A stretch of 64,000 nucleotides of DNA from contig CM053252.1 in the NCBI GenBank assembly GCA_028583405.1, positions 39,991,567-40,055,566 of the forward strand. Direction: 5' to 3'. Below are positions 50,261 through 63,900 of this stretch, piece by piece. How positions within the stretch are numbered: the stretch's first letter is position 1; the number at the start of each line of letters is the position of its first letter. The stretch is from Pogonophryne albipinna. Its lineage: Eukaryota; Chordata; Actinopteri; Perciformes; Artedidraconidae. Below the pieces are notes generated by a model. It searched no databases and was not told the DNA's origin. It saw only the letters and a program-made list of their open reading frames with translations. The translations under genes and the position numbers were made by a program.

Positions 50261-50511
50261 TTCTCTCTCCCACAAGACATCCACAATATGGACTCACTCT
50301 CAACCTTCAAATCCTGCTTGAAAACCCACCTTTTTAAACTGGCGTATTCTATATCATAATTCCTCTAAACTGATTGTTGTTTTTTAAGTCTTTGTTTTTT
50401 AAGTCTCGAATTACTGTTTGACCTTCTTTGTTGCTTGTTTTTAGTTATGCTCTGTAAGGTGTCCTTGAGAGCTTTGAAAGGCGCCCATAAATAAAATGCA
50501 TTATTATTAGT
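50261..50511 (+). mobile_element. L2 LINE 3' fragment (family B relative)
   Basis: It encodes the last RT residues (SLPQDIHNMDSLSTFKSCLK, then THLFKLAYSIS and stop) and ends AAAGGCGCCCATAAATAAAA with an (ATT)n tail. It is 5'-truncated. Confidence 0.85.
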
Positions 50512-50575
50512 TGTACATTATTGTAATCATACCACAGAGAGGTGTGATTACTTATAAAAGAAGTGCTGTCTATAG

Positions 50576-51998
50576 CAGGGGTGCCCAACCTTTTTTGAAC
50601 CGAGAGCTACTTTTAAAGTTGCCAGTCTGCCGAGATCTACCAGTCCAAATAGAGAGGCGTAGCCATTACTGACAGCCTACTACCAGGTAAATACACACTT
50701 CTACTTGTATAAAACTGACCTTTGTACGATTAATACCTCAAATACTGCAGATCCTTTATCTTACCTCTTTCTAATCTACACACATACAAGTATTTAACTG
50801 AAGTTACACAACAGAGTTGGAGTTTATTCACACGTCACTACAGTGGGTAATGTTTTCAAGAAACATTGAACAGTGCTGCCACATATGATACAGGGAAAAA
50901 AGAAAAGACTCTGAACCCTTTCTTTGCCATTTATATAAAAATAGTGTTGCTATAAAAGTATAAATTAGGCTTACTAATAAGACAACTCAGATCTGAAGCT
51001 ACACAGGAATCTGCTGCCAAAGTGCAATAAAAAAAGACAACATTAATAGAATCAAACCCTTTTTGTGTTGCATTTTAATAGAGTATAAAAAGAAATGCCT
51101 TTAAAATAGGATACAATCAACACTAGTTTCTTAACCTGAATTGATAATAGACTATAATCAATTTAAACAGAACAGATCTGAATGTTTGCATTCTTATACC
51201 ATTTTGTACAATAATTATAATGAATAAGTTCAAATAAACTTAAACTTACAGCTGATTAATAACGGTATCTAACTTGAGTTTTTATTATATCAAAAACCTG
51301 TTGAAATGCTACTGTTATTTTTACTGTACCCCAAAAAGCGCGTCGGCAGCCTCGAAGAATGGTTCTTTCACAACTTCGCCATCTTTGAAAGACTTCATGT
51401 GTTTTGCAAGAACGTGACTGACACGATAAGATGCGATGGTAGCAGCCTTGCTCTTGTTGTTGGGCCTGGTGAAAATGGACTGCTGTGCATTTAGCTGTCC
51501 TTTCAGGCCCCTCCCCTTTTGGGAGCGTAGGGCAGAATTAGGAGGGAATTCCGTCTCGTAGCGTTTGTGCACTGTTTTGAAATGCCGCTCCTAAATGACC
51601 CTTCTTCGATAAAGCCACGCTCGCATTGCAGATGAGACAGATGGACTTTGAATTGGAATAGATACAAAAGTAATCATCCTCCCACTCGGAGTGAAAATGA
51701 TATATTTTGGGCTTTTTTGCTTCTGCCATAATTGCGGTCCTGTGTGTGTGCGGACTGTCACTCCTGTTGACACGGACAATGTCAGCGAAATAGTGCCCAC
51801 TGCCCACCAGCCACGCCCCGACACATGGGGTCACGCCGGCCAATCACAAAGCTTTGATGCGTTCAAGTGCATTATTCTGGCACAGGAAGATTATGTTATA
51901 GGACATTAACGATAAAACTGAATATTGTTGTTCTATTTTTAGACACATCTAGCGATCGACTGGGAATCTCCCCGCGATCGACCGGTTGGGCACCCCTG
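50576..51998 (-). mobile_element. 1.42-kb hAT derivative with BED-finger fragment
   Basis: Ends CAGGGGTGCCCAACCTTTTT and CGACCGGTTGGGCACCCCTG are inverted. The exact 8-bp duplication GTCTATAG lies at 50568-50575 and 51999-52006. It contains the N-terminal part of a transposase on the minus strand but no catalytic region. Confidence 0.95.
51321..51733 (-). pseudogene. GTF2IRD2/ZBED5-like hAT transposase N-terminus
   Basis: From a Met at about 51729 the frame reads MAEAKKPKIYHFHSEWEDDY, then FCIYSNSKSICLICNASVAL and SKKGHL, the BED-type finger with CxxC. A one-base frameshift near 51590 moves it to the frame that continues MHKRYETEFPPN, SIFTRPNNKSKAATIASYRV and HMKSFKDGEVVKEPFFEAAD. This series is typical of the domesticated GTF2IRD2/ZBED5 group and their source transposons. 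It then ends with a stop at about 51321. It is a broken fragment. Confidence 0.85.
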
Positions 51999-52006
51999 GT
52001 CTATAG

Positions 52007-53412
<1,406 letters not shown>

Positions 53413-53745
53413 AATCAATCAATCAATCAATCAATCAACGTTTATTTATATAGCCCAATATCACACATTTTACATTTGTCTCAGGGGGCTTTACAGTTTG
53501 TACAGAATATGAATACGACACCCTCTGTCCATGGAACCTCACATCGGAAAAGGAAAAACTCCCAAAGAAATCCCCCAGTTATGGGGGGAAAGGAAGAAAC
53601 CTCGTGGGGGGAGCAACAGAGGAGGATCCCTCTCCCAGGACGGACAGACGTGCAATAGATGTCGTGTGTAAATTATATAAGATGACACATTTACAACAAA
53701 GCTAGAAAAGATAATGCAAAAGAAGAAAATGGATCCAGGTGGATT
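53413..53745 (-). mobile_element. L2-type LINE (family A) 3' UTR fragment
   Basis: An (ATTG)n tail and GGGCTATATAAATAAACG at the 3' end, then the same 3' UTR blocks as 60540-60360 but more divergent than the other copies. Confidence 0.85.
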
Positions 53746-55307
53746 TCAACATTTTTCAGTTTAGGAAATCTGTTTAATTCACACACTTTAATTATTTTGT
53801 ACATATTCTTGTTCCAACTTTAAATGAAAGGTTTGATTTTGTCCTCTGGTTCGAGGAACACGTATCGGAAACCAACTAATTACAGAAAGGGAAAATGTGT
53901 GGTTGTTAGGTTTCAAATAGGGCTTTTTTGTTTTTCTTAGTTCCTTGAAAGTTGACATTTCTGGAGATAAGATGTATCCGCCCACCAGTGGAAATGCCAT
54001 CACTGGCCTTAAAGTATTAAACATGTGACATTATCTCCCACACTTTAACCTTCTCGCCCTCTCTTTCTCTCCAGTACATACCCCCTACTCGCCAGGTAAT
54101 ACATATCCATTTTGAGTGTGTGTGTCTGATATTTGTCCTGTGGTAACCACAACAGAAGGCCTCAGCATGTGTCCCCAACTGAAAGCCTAGCCAGGGTTTG
54201 GGTTGCTATAATGACATCATTGGTTTCAACCTCACCTACTCCTCCACATATAGATTAAGAAACTCATCCTCCCCTCATCCAGGGGCAGACTTAGAAACAT
54301 GGGGAGGGGGTAGACTGGGGTACCAAATTCAAAATGGGAAGAAGGGGGGAAACATTTGTAAATTAAGTAAAGAATACTCAAGTTTAAAGCCCTGGTTCTT
54401 TGGTATATTTGTAATCTTTTTAAATTTTTCTAGCCTAAAGCAACATTACATAATCAGTATTTTTGTGATTTAGCGCCCCTACGATTTTTGTTTATTCTCC
54501 GCTGTCGTAAATATGGAAAGCTTTAATGCATGCATACGTTATGATTATTATCATTATCTCTCCTATACTCATGCTTATAGCTTTGCTTTATTTTTATCTT
54601 AGCAAAGAAATCTTCGAATCTTCAAAGAATTAACATTTGTTTGTTTAAACAAATGTTAATTCCATGAGGCTGGAGAAAGTGAACCAAAACTAAGCTAAAC
54701 AATGAGCCTTAACTTCTTTCACCTTTGTCTCCTCTGTTTGGTCTTGTTTATGTTTCCTCTCTAGTAATGTGTAACTTTGTGGTGTTTTAAATACCCTGTT
54801 AAAATCTGAATCCCTCCTTCTTTTGTCTTTGTTTATCATCACCCCCTCCCTCTCTTTTTTCACCTGCATCTCACAAATGAGCTCCTACTGTTGTTGTGAT
54901 AATGATCTGCTAAACAGGCACCGCAGGAGGTTGGCAGCAGTCCTCTCTCTGCCTGTTAACAGGTGAAGGTAAAGCTACCTGAGGGGCATCCCAGCATCTC
55001 ACTGTTACCTTACCACATGAACGTGGTAATGTTAGGAGAGTGCTGATGGGACGATAAGATGCTTTGTGTTAGCAACCAGTGAAATAAAGAAGAAGCTTGC
55101 TTGTTAGTTACATTCAGAACTACAGCTAACATTTCTCTGATATCAATTAGTCGGACTGACTGAGTAGAAAGTGCTCTGGTATGTGCAAGAGATTCATACA
55201 TTCTTTCGCCTGGAAGACAGAAGGTGTCAGATTTCTGTAGAGCAACACCATTACCTCATCCTTCAAACGGAGCTGGGCAGATGGACCTGGTGAGTGTGTG
55301 TATGTTC
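53746..55307. other. intergenic with one perfect hairpin
   Basis: The only structure seen is a perfect inverted repeat at 54627-54662 (arms GAATTAACATTTGTTT, loop GTTT). No gene was recognised. Confidence 0.45.
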
Positions 55308-56425
<1,118 letters not shown>

Positions 56426-56531
56426 CTGAAAGTGGAATATATTATTCTGAAATGGGCTGTTCTGCATGAGAACTTTTACTTTTTATATTTTAAATATATT
56501 TTTATGTTGAACTTGTTATTACTAGTTGTAC
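56426..56531 (+). repeat. remnant of ACTTTTACTCAAGTA-type repeat
   Basis: TATTATTCTGAAATGG..CATGAG.ACTTTTACT matches the middle of the copies at 27300 and 36665. It ends at the TTAA of the next element. Confidence 0.6.
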
Positions 56532-56834
56532 TTAACCCTCCTATTGTCTTCGTTTTCCCCCCTTACTTTTGGTGTTCGTGGTCAATTTGACCGGTCCTGT
56601 TTTAACTGCTATTACATTAACACAAAAACCATTAATCATCACCAAATTTAATTGAACACCCTTTCAAACTGTAAATATTGTATCAGACTACTGGTATACA
56701 TGAAAAACTGCGATTTTTTTTAAATCACCAGGAGTAGTATTACCAATCCCCTTTCAATCACATTAGTATGCATGACAAGTGACAGGTGGACCCGCCCCCA
56801 AATATGCAAATGAGCTAAGTCCCGCCTCCCTTTG

Positions 56835-57390
56835 TTCAAGATCCTTTGATGTGAGGGGTGAGGTGTCATCACACGTAGGTGTGAAATGCCCCCCTGTGTA
56901 GTGCCTTTGTTGTCTAATCCTTTGATGTGAGGGTTGAGGTGTTATAACAGGTAGGTGTGAAATGCCCCCCTGTGTAGCGCCTTTGTTGTCTAATCCTTTG
57001 ATGTGTTGATTAGTCTCTTTGAAGTTATGCTGTCTGGCCCCTGTCCCCTCACAGCCCTTTGTTGTCTAATCCTTTGATGTGAGGGTTGAGGTGTTATAAC
57101 AGGTAGGTGTGATTTCACACCGGTGTGTTATAAGCCTCTGATGTTAATCTAGGTGTTGATTAAGGCAGTCTCTTTGAAGTTATGCGTGAGACTGTCTGGC
57201 CCCTGTCCCCTCACAGCCCTTTGTTGTCTAGTCTAATTAGCCTTTGATGTCTGTCCTTTGATGTGAGGGTTGACGTGTTATAACAGGCAGGTGTGATTTC
57301 ACACCGGTGTGTTATAAGCCTCTGATGTTAATCTAGGTGTCTCTTTGAAGTTATGCGTGAGACTGTCTAGCCCCCGCCCCCTCACAGCCC
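56835..57390 (+). repeat. complex minisatellite
   Basis: The block CCTTTGATGTGAGGGTTGAG plus GTGTTATAACAGGTAGGTGTGA is repeated about four times. It alternates with CCCCTGTCCCCTCACAGCCC and CACACCGGTGTGTTATAAGC blocks, forming higher-order units of roughly 110 to 180 bp. Confidence 0.85.
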
Positions 57391-57541
57391 AGGCCTCTCC
57401 CCCTTTCTCCACCCCTTCCTGTCACACAATATGAGGCCAGAAGATAGTGGGGGGTGGAATTAGGTGAAAAAATAAATCCATACAGACTAAATAAAAAGCC
57501 AGTCATTTCCACTCATCAAGTCACCTTTCAAAAAAATAAAA

Positions 57542-57847
57542 ATGGCCAAGAGACGCCTCGATATGGGTTTAATCAGCGAGACGCCTGTGACAACTTACCG
57601 CCATCCGTCCGGAGCGCCAATCAAGAAACGGATGCAGTATCTGTGCCGGGTTCAGACGCCTCCAGCCGAAGAACTTCATGAAGAATGGACTCTGAAAAAT
57701 GGCGATGTTTGGGGTTATGTATTCAACTATATGGCGAATGAACTGCATTTCTACAATCTGAAGAATGGAGAAACGTATGGACCCCGTAGTGTTAAAGCGA
57801 CACTGACCTCAACAGATTGCTCCTGTGGGGATTGTCCACAGTACTGA
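57542..57847 (+). CDS. unrecognised 101-residue ORF
   Basis: An intact frame from ATG (57542) to TGA encodes MAKRRLDMGLISETPVTTYR, then PSGAPIKKRMQYLC, EEWTLKNGDVWGYVFNYM and ends with a Cys cluster, TDCSCGDCPQY. Basic N-terminus, aromatic middle and CxCxxC tail look protein-like. It lies just after a piggyBac-like end and its minisatellite and just before a LINE, so it may be an accessory or leftover transposon protein. I do not recognise it, and expression is unknown. Confidence 0.35.
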   Translation: MAKRRLDMGLISETPVTTYRHPSGAPIKKRMQYLCRVQTPPAEELHEEWTLKNGDVWGYVFNYMANELHFYNLKNGETYGPRSVKATLTSTDCSCGDCPQY

Positions 57848-58953
57848 ATGTATGTAAGTCGCTTTGGCTAAAAGCGTCTAACAAATGGCATGTAATATAA
57901 TAATAATAAGACAGGCCAAAGCTAACTTTTTCATCAATATAATTGAAGGTGCGAAAGGTAACGGTAAAAACGTTTGGCAAATCTTAAATAAACTATTAGG
58001 TAAACAAACCAAACAGGAAAATAATGTTCTAGAATTAAAAATCAATGATGCCCTGATAAAAGAACCTGCAGTGTTGGCCAGCTCTCTCAATGAGTATTTC
58101 ATAAATAGTGCATCGGACATTACAAAGCTCTTCCCGCCATCTGAGGTCTCACCTAGCGGATACCTGTGGATACACACCCCGTTTTTGACCTGGAGGAAAT
58201 CACAGAGGTTGAGGTAAAAAATATAATCTCAGGGTTAAGAGGTTCTAAGGCTAGGGATGCAGATGATTTCGACACCAACTTTATAAAGACAAATATCGAC
58301 GGTCTAATAAAACCAATTACTATGCTAGTGAATCAATCTATCAGCACGAGGGAAGTTCCATCATCCTGGAAGGTGGCCACGGTGACACCGATCTTTAAAT
58401 CTGGGGATAAGGCAATGATGTCCAATTATAGACCTATCAGCATCCTCCCCTGTGTCTCTAAGATAGCTGAGAAATGGGTGTCAAAACTAATCACCAAACA
58501 TTTAGACAAAGGTTTCGCTCCACTCCACCCAATGCAGTTTGGTTTTCGTGCTAACCACTCCACTGAGACAGCTAACTGTGTCTTTGTGGAAAAGGTGGAA
58601 ATGTATGTTGGACACAAGCCCATATGTAGGTGCTGTCTTCCTTGATCTCAGAAGGCATTTGACACTGTTGACCACCAAGTGCTCCTTACAAAGCTGACTC
58701 ATTTCAATTTTTCAGCAGTTTCGATACATTGGTTTAAGTCTTACTTATCGAACAGAAACACAGTGTGTTTTGGTCAATGGTGCCAAATCCCCCTACCTTG
58801 TCAACCCTGTTGGGGTTCCACAAGGTTCCATTCTTGGACCGTTACGTTTTTCACTGTACATTAATGACTTGCCTAATGTATGTCCTGAGTTGAATGTGCA
58901 AATGTATGCCGATGATGCGGTCATCTTTAAACACAGGAAAACACTGAAATGAT

Positions 58954-60649
58954 ACTATCGATCATGATATCTTATTGCAAAGACTAGAGCACTTAGTTGG
59001 CATACAGGGAACTGCTTTAGGCTGGTTTAGGTCCTATCTATCTGAACGCTCTCAGTTTGTACGTGTCAATGATGAATCTTCCACGCAAACCAAAGTTAGC
59101 CATGGAGTGCCACAGGGCTCAGTGCTCGGACCTATTTTGTTCACATTATATATGCTTCCGTTAGGCAATATTATAAGGAATCATTCTGTAAATTTTCATT
59201 GTTATGCAGATGATACTCAACTATATTTATCAATCAAGCCTGATGAAATTAATCATCTAAATAAAATTCAAGACTGCCTCAAGGACTTAAAAACGTGGAT
59301 GACCTTAAACTTTTTGATGTTAAACACGACCAAAACTGAAGTTATTGTACTTGGCCCGAAGAATCTACGAAACAAATTATCTAAAGATATACTAACTATG
59401 GATGGCTTTAATTTGGCCTCCAGTGAGACTGTAAGGAATATTGGTGTTATATTTGATCAGGATTTATCCTTTAACGCCCACATAAAATCAATTTCGAGGA
59501 CCGCCTACTTCCATCTACGTAACATTGCAAAAATCAGGCATATCTTGCCTCAAAACGATGCAGAGAAACTAGTCCATGCATTTGTTACTTCAAGGCTGGA
59601 TTATTGTAACTCTTTATTATCAGGGTGTACCAAGAAGTCAGTCAAGTCGCTTCAGCTTATTCAAAATGCTGCAGCTCGTGTACTAACCAGAGTTAGGAAA
59701 AGGGACCACATTACTCCTGTTCTGGCTGCCTTACACTGGCTCCCTATAGAACACAGGATAGAATTTAAAATTCTTCTTCTCGCCTACAAAGCCTTTAATG
59801 GGCAGGCGCCATCTTACCTTAAAGAACTCATTATACCCTACTGTCCTACTAGGGCATTGCGTTCCAAGAATGCAGGGTTGTTGGTTGTTCCTAGAGTCTC
59901 TAAAAGTACAATGGGAGCCAGAGCCTTTTCTTATCAAGCTCCACATTTGTGGAATCAGCTTCCAGTTTGTGTTCGGGCGGCAGACACCCTATCCGTTTTT
60001 AAGAGTGCGCTTAAGACCTTCCTTTTTGATAAAGCTTATAGTTAGGGCTGATTAGATTCAGCCCCTAGTTTTGCTGATATAGGCTTAGTTTGTCGGGGGA
60101 CATCTTACTTCTTCCTTCTCTCTGTCTATACCTGTGTACTCTCATGTTCCGATTAACCCAGCTTCCCCAAATTTCTTTCTTTTTGGTGTCTATATACGCT
60201 GGGATCCGGAGTCATGGATGATCCTGCGGTCCTGTGTCCTGCATCGCGAGCCCTGGATCTTGAGTCGTGGCTGTGGTCATGGATCATAGGTCCTGGATGG
60301 ATATCCTCGTGGATTCATCTTCCTATTATACACACATGCATTTCCAAACATTTGGACTACCTATGTTGCAAATGTATTATCTTTTCAATTTACACACGGC
60401 ATCTATTGCACGTCTGTCCGTCCTGGGAGAGAGATCCCTCTTCTGTTGCTCTCCCTGAGGTTTCTCTCATTTTTCCCTTTAAAACTGTGGGTTTTCTTCG
60501 GAAGTTTTTCCTTGTACGATGTGAGGGTCTAAGGACAGAGGGTGTCATATTGTCATACTGATATTTTGTACAAACTGTGAAGTCCACTGAGACAAATGTA
60601 ACATTTGTGATATTGGGCTATATAAATAAACATTGATTGATTGATTGAT
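58954..60649 (+). mobile_element. 5'-truncated L2-type LINE (family A), 1.7 kb
   Basis: The insertion is flanked by the 9-bp direct repeat TGAAATGAT at 58945-58953 and 60650-60658, the second partly overlapping the (ATTG)n tail. It carries about the last two thirds of the RT and a full 3' UTR. The other family-A fragments in the window are shorter versions of this sequence. Confidence 0.9.
58975..60045 (+). CDS. L2 reverse transcriptase, intact C-terminal 356 residues
   Basis: The uninterrupted frame includes [40 protein letters not shown] and the catalytic [12 protein letters not shown]. It continues through the thumb-like region ([36 protein letters not shown]) and ends [13 protein letters not shown]. 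Upstream, still open, is [15 protein letters not shown]. The endonuclease and N-terminal RT are lost by 5' truncation, and no promoter is seen. The absence of lesions over 1 kb suggests a recent insertion. It is not expected to be active. Confidence 0.88.
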   Translation: MQRLEHLVGIQGTALGWFRSYLSERSQFVRVNDESSTQTKVSHGVPQGSVLGPILFTLYMLPLGNIIRNHSVNFHCYADDTQLYLSIKPDEINHLNKIQDCLKDLKTWMTLNFLMLNTTKTEVIVLGPKNLRNKLSKDILTMDGFNLASSETVRNIGVIFDQDLSFNAHIKSISRTAYFHLRNIAKIRHILPQNDAEKLVHAFVTSRLDYCNSLLSGCTKKSVKSLQLIQNAAARVLTRVRKRDHITPVLAALHWLPIEHRIEFKILLLAYKAFNGQAPSYLKELIIPYCPTRALRSKNAGLLVVPRVSKSTMGARAFSYQAPHLWNQLPVCVRAADTLSVFKSALKTFLFDKAYS

Positions 60650-60917
60650 TGAAATGATCGCATCTTGTCTGTCTAATGCTTTGGACAAGGTTCAACACTG
60701 GCTGAACAACATTTGCTTACAGTTCAACGTAAAAAAAACAGTATGCATGATGTTCAGTAAACGACCAGTCAAAATCGAAGGATCCAACGTGTTTTTAAAC
60801 GGAGAAGAAATATAACTAGTCCCCCACTTCAAGTATCTTGGAGTCATACTAGACTCAAACTTGACTTTTAAGAAACATATCAAGAAAGTATCCAATGCTA
60901 TTAAATTCAACTTCAAT

Positions 60918-60965
60918 CAATCAATCAATCAATCAATGTTTATTTACATAGCCCAATATCACAAA
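60918..60965 (-). mobile_element. L2 family-A tail remnant, about 48 bp
   Basis: Only the (ATTG)n tail and TTTGTGATATTGGGCTATGT remain, abutting the 3' end of the next LINE. Confidence 0.7.
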
Positions 60966-63900
60966 TAATAATGATAATAGCTTGGATTTATATAGCGCCT
61001 TTCATGAGACCTAAGGTCGCTTTACAAAGAAGAACAGGGGCAAAACAAACATAACAAAAACAAAAGGCAGTCAGACAACCAGTCAGACAGACAAAACAAC
61101 AAATAGATTAGGGGCCAAAGGCCTTAGTGAACAGATGGGTCTTGAGGGCCCTTTTGAAGGCGTCAAGCGTGGGGATGTTGCGGATCCCTGCAGGGAGAGC
61201 GTTCCAGAGGGTGGGGGTTGCCACACTGAAGGCTCTGTCCCCGAAGGTTCGCAGTTTGGTGTGGGGGGTGGTAAGCAGGCCAGAGTCTGAAGACCGCAGG
61301 TTCCGGGGTGGAGCATGTGGGTGAAGGATGTCCGATAGGTACTGGGGGGCATGGGCATGGAGGGACTTGTAGCTAAGGAGGAGGATTTTGTATGTTATGC
61401 GGCACTCGACCGGCAACCAGTGGAGGTGGATGAGGGTGGGAGTGATGTGCTGCCACGCCTTTGTATGTGTGAGTACCCTAGCTGCACAGTTTTGAACATA
61501 CTGGAGTCTGTCCAGAGTTTTGTTGGGAACCCCAAACAGGACACCATTTGTAGTCCAAGCGGGAGGTGACAAACGCATGGACTAGGGTTTCGGCAACCGA
61601 CTCCGAGAGTGACGGTCGGAGTCTGGCAATGTTCCTTAGATGGAAAAAGGCCGATTTGGTCACAGACTTGACGTGGGAGTGGAAGGAAAGGGTGGAGTCG
61701 AGGATGACACCCAGGTTGCGGGCTTCAGGAGATGGGGAGATGGAGTAGCCGTCAACCTCGAGGATGAAGTCACCAACCTTCCGGAGCAGCGCCTTGGGTG
61801 CCAGAACCATGAGCTCTGTTTTCCTGCTGTTTAGTTTGAGATAGTTGGACGACATCCATGCTTTGATGCCATGCAGGCAGTTGATGAGAGACTGAGGGGG
61901 GAGCTGGGAGGATGGAGTAGTGCTGAGATACAGTTGGGTATCATCAGCGTAACAGTGGAAATTGAGTCCATGATGTCGGATGATCTGGCCGAGGGGGGTC
62001 ATGTAAATGGTGAACTGGAGAAGGCCAAGCACAGAGCCCTGGGGTACACCGTGGTGGACTGGGGCCGGGGGTGAATTTGAGCCATTGATGGAGACAAACT
62101 GTTTCCTGTTATGGAGGTAGGATGTGAACCAAGACAGCGCTGTGCCAGTGACACCTAGGAGGTCTGAGAGGCGGGTGAGGAGGATGTTGTGAGAGATGGT
62201 GTCAAACACTGCAGAGAGGTCCAGGAGGATGAGGATGCTGAGGCGGCCAGAGTCAGCAGCAATGAAGAGATCGTTGGTGATCTTGATGAGGGCGGTCTCA
62301 GTGCTCATAGAGTTCATGGTTGGACATGTACAGATGGAGTTGGCTGGCGATCACTCTTTCCAGAGTTTTGCTTAGGAAGGGAAGGTTGGAGATCGGCCAG
62401 TGGTTCTAGAGGTCGTCGGGGTCCAGGCCAGGTTTTTTGAGTATGGGGGTGACTGAGGCCATTTTGAAGCTGGTGGGGACTATACCAGGAGCCAGAGAAG
62501 CGTTGATGATGACCACCATGTAGGGACAGAGGGTGGTTAGGCAGTCCTTGACCCGGGCTGTGGGCATGGGGAAGGGGGGAGCAGGTGGAGGTCAGGGAGC
62601 AGGTGGAGGTCTTGGCCGAGCTGACCAGTTTGGCCACTTGGAGAGCATCCACAAGGGAGAAGGAGGAGAGGTTGGAGTGGGAGAGGCGCGGCGCTGGGGG
62701 TGCGTTACCAAGTGGCTGTGGTGCCAGGCACCAGGAGCTACTGATGGATGGCCTCGACTTTCGCCTGGAAGAAGTCGAGGAATTTGGAGCACAGATCGGG
62801 AGCCCCTGAGGACTGGGGGGAATCAGGGGGGCGGAGTAGGCGGTTGATGGTGGAGAACAGTGTTCTGGGGTTGCTTTGCTGGGCACAGATGAGGCAGGAG
62901 TAGTAGTGAGTCTTGGTGTGGGAGAGAGCTTCCTTATAAGTTTTTACATGGTCACGAAAGGCCAGGAGGTGGACCGTGGGGCCAGTTTTTTTGGGAGAGC
63001 CTCTCCAGCTGGCAACCAGAGGCCTTCAAGCTGCGGAGTTTGGTGGTGAACCAGGGGGCAGGGCGGGTGAAGGAAACAGTCCGGGTTTTGATGGGGGCGA
63101 GAGAGTTGAGACTGAGGGGCAGTGTTGTAGTGGGCTACCAGGCTGTCCACGGTGGAGTCGGAAGGAGCCGAGGCCATGTGGGTAGCTATCAGGTTGGATA
63201 GGGCCGGTGCACTCACAGTCTTGATGTTCCTAAACATAATGGTGCGTTTAGGATGCTGCCTGGGCAGGGAGACCGGAACAGTGAAGAGGATGGCGTGATG
63301 GTCTGATACAGCCAGGTCGAGGCACTGTAGGTCGGGGGGCGGAGAGCCGGTAGAGCACACCAGGTCCAGCGTGGGGCCCTGGACATGTTGCTTGATGCTG
63401 AAGCAGTCCAGAAGTGAGAGGAATTCAGCAGTAAATGTGCAGTTACTGGAGTCCACGTGAATGTTAAAATCACAGAGCAAGAGAATTGATGGAGACATGG
63501 AGCAGAGAAAGGTGAGTAACTCAGACAGCTCAGACAGGAAGGTAGTGGTAGCTTTAGGTGGGCGGTAAATGAGGGCAACCTGGAACGGAGCAGACCCAGC
63601 CAGTTTGAAGACAACACACTCAAATGAGGTGGTAGTAGGTACTGGGAGTTCTTTAACCAGGATGCCAGCTCAATCCACCGCCACGACCCAGGGAGCTGAG
63701 CTTCTGGATGTACAGATAGCCTGGAGGTGTGGCTTGATTTAGTGTCACAAAGTCCTGCTGATTTTTGCCATGTCTCTGTTAATGTCAATGCTTCTGTCAG
63801 TGATAATGTTGTGGATGAGTAGTGCTTTATTGTTGAGGGAGCGGGTATTCAGCAGCATAAATGTCACATGGTTGTTCATAGATGCTGGGGGGATCAAGGA

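Larger units (their letters stand above)
56532..57850 (+). mobile_element. piggyBac-like terminus with minisatellite and ORF
   Basis: TTAACCCTCCTATTGTCTTC followed by GTGGTCAATTTGACCGG has the form of a fish piggyBac-type end at its TTAA target. A minisatellite follows at about 56835-57390. The opposite end was not found before the LINE at 57.9 kb. No DDD transposase is visible. The superfamily call is tentative. Confidence 0.45.
57900..60917 (+). mobile_element. CR1/Rex1-group LINE fragment, split by L2 insertion
   Basis: The host LINE comprises 57900-58953 and 60659-60917. The left part reads SKARDADDFDTNFIKT, NYRPISILPCVSKIAEKWVS, GVPQGSILGPL and QMYADDAVIF. The right part reads SNALDKVQHWLNNICLQFNV, then YLGVILDSNLTFKKHIKKVS. 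Joining them restores continuity across the RT palm. Several frameshifts and stops make it dead. Both ends are truncated. Confidence 0.8.

Noticed and set aside
56835..57390. CRISPR-like array
   Set aside because: The genome is eukaryotic and the repeats and spacers are themselves repeated, as in a minisatellite.
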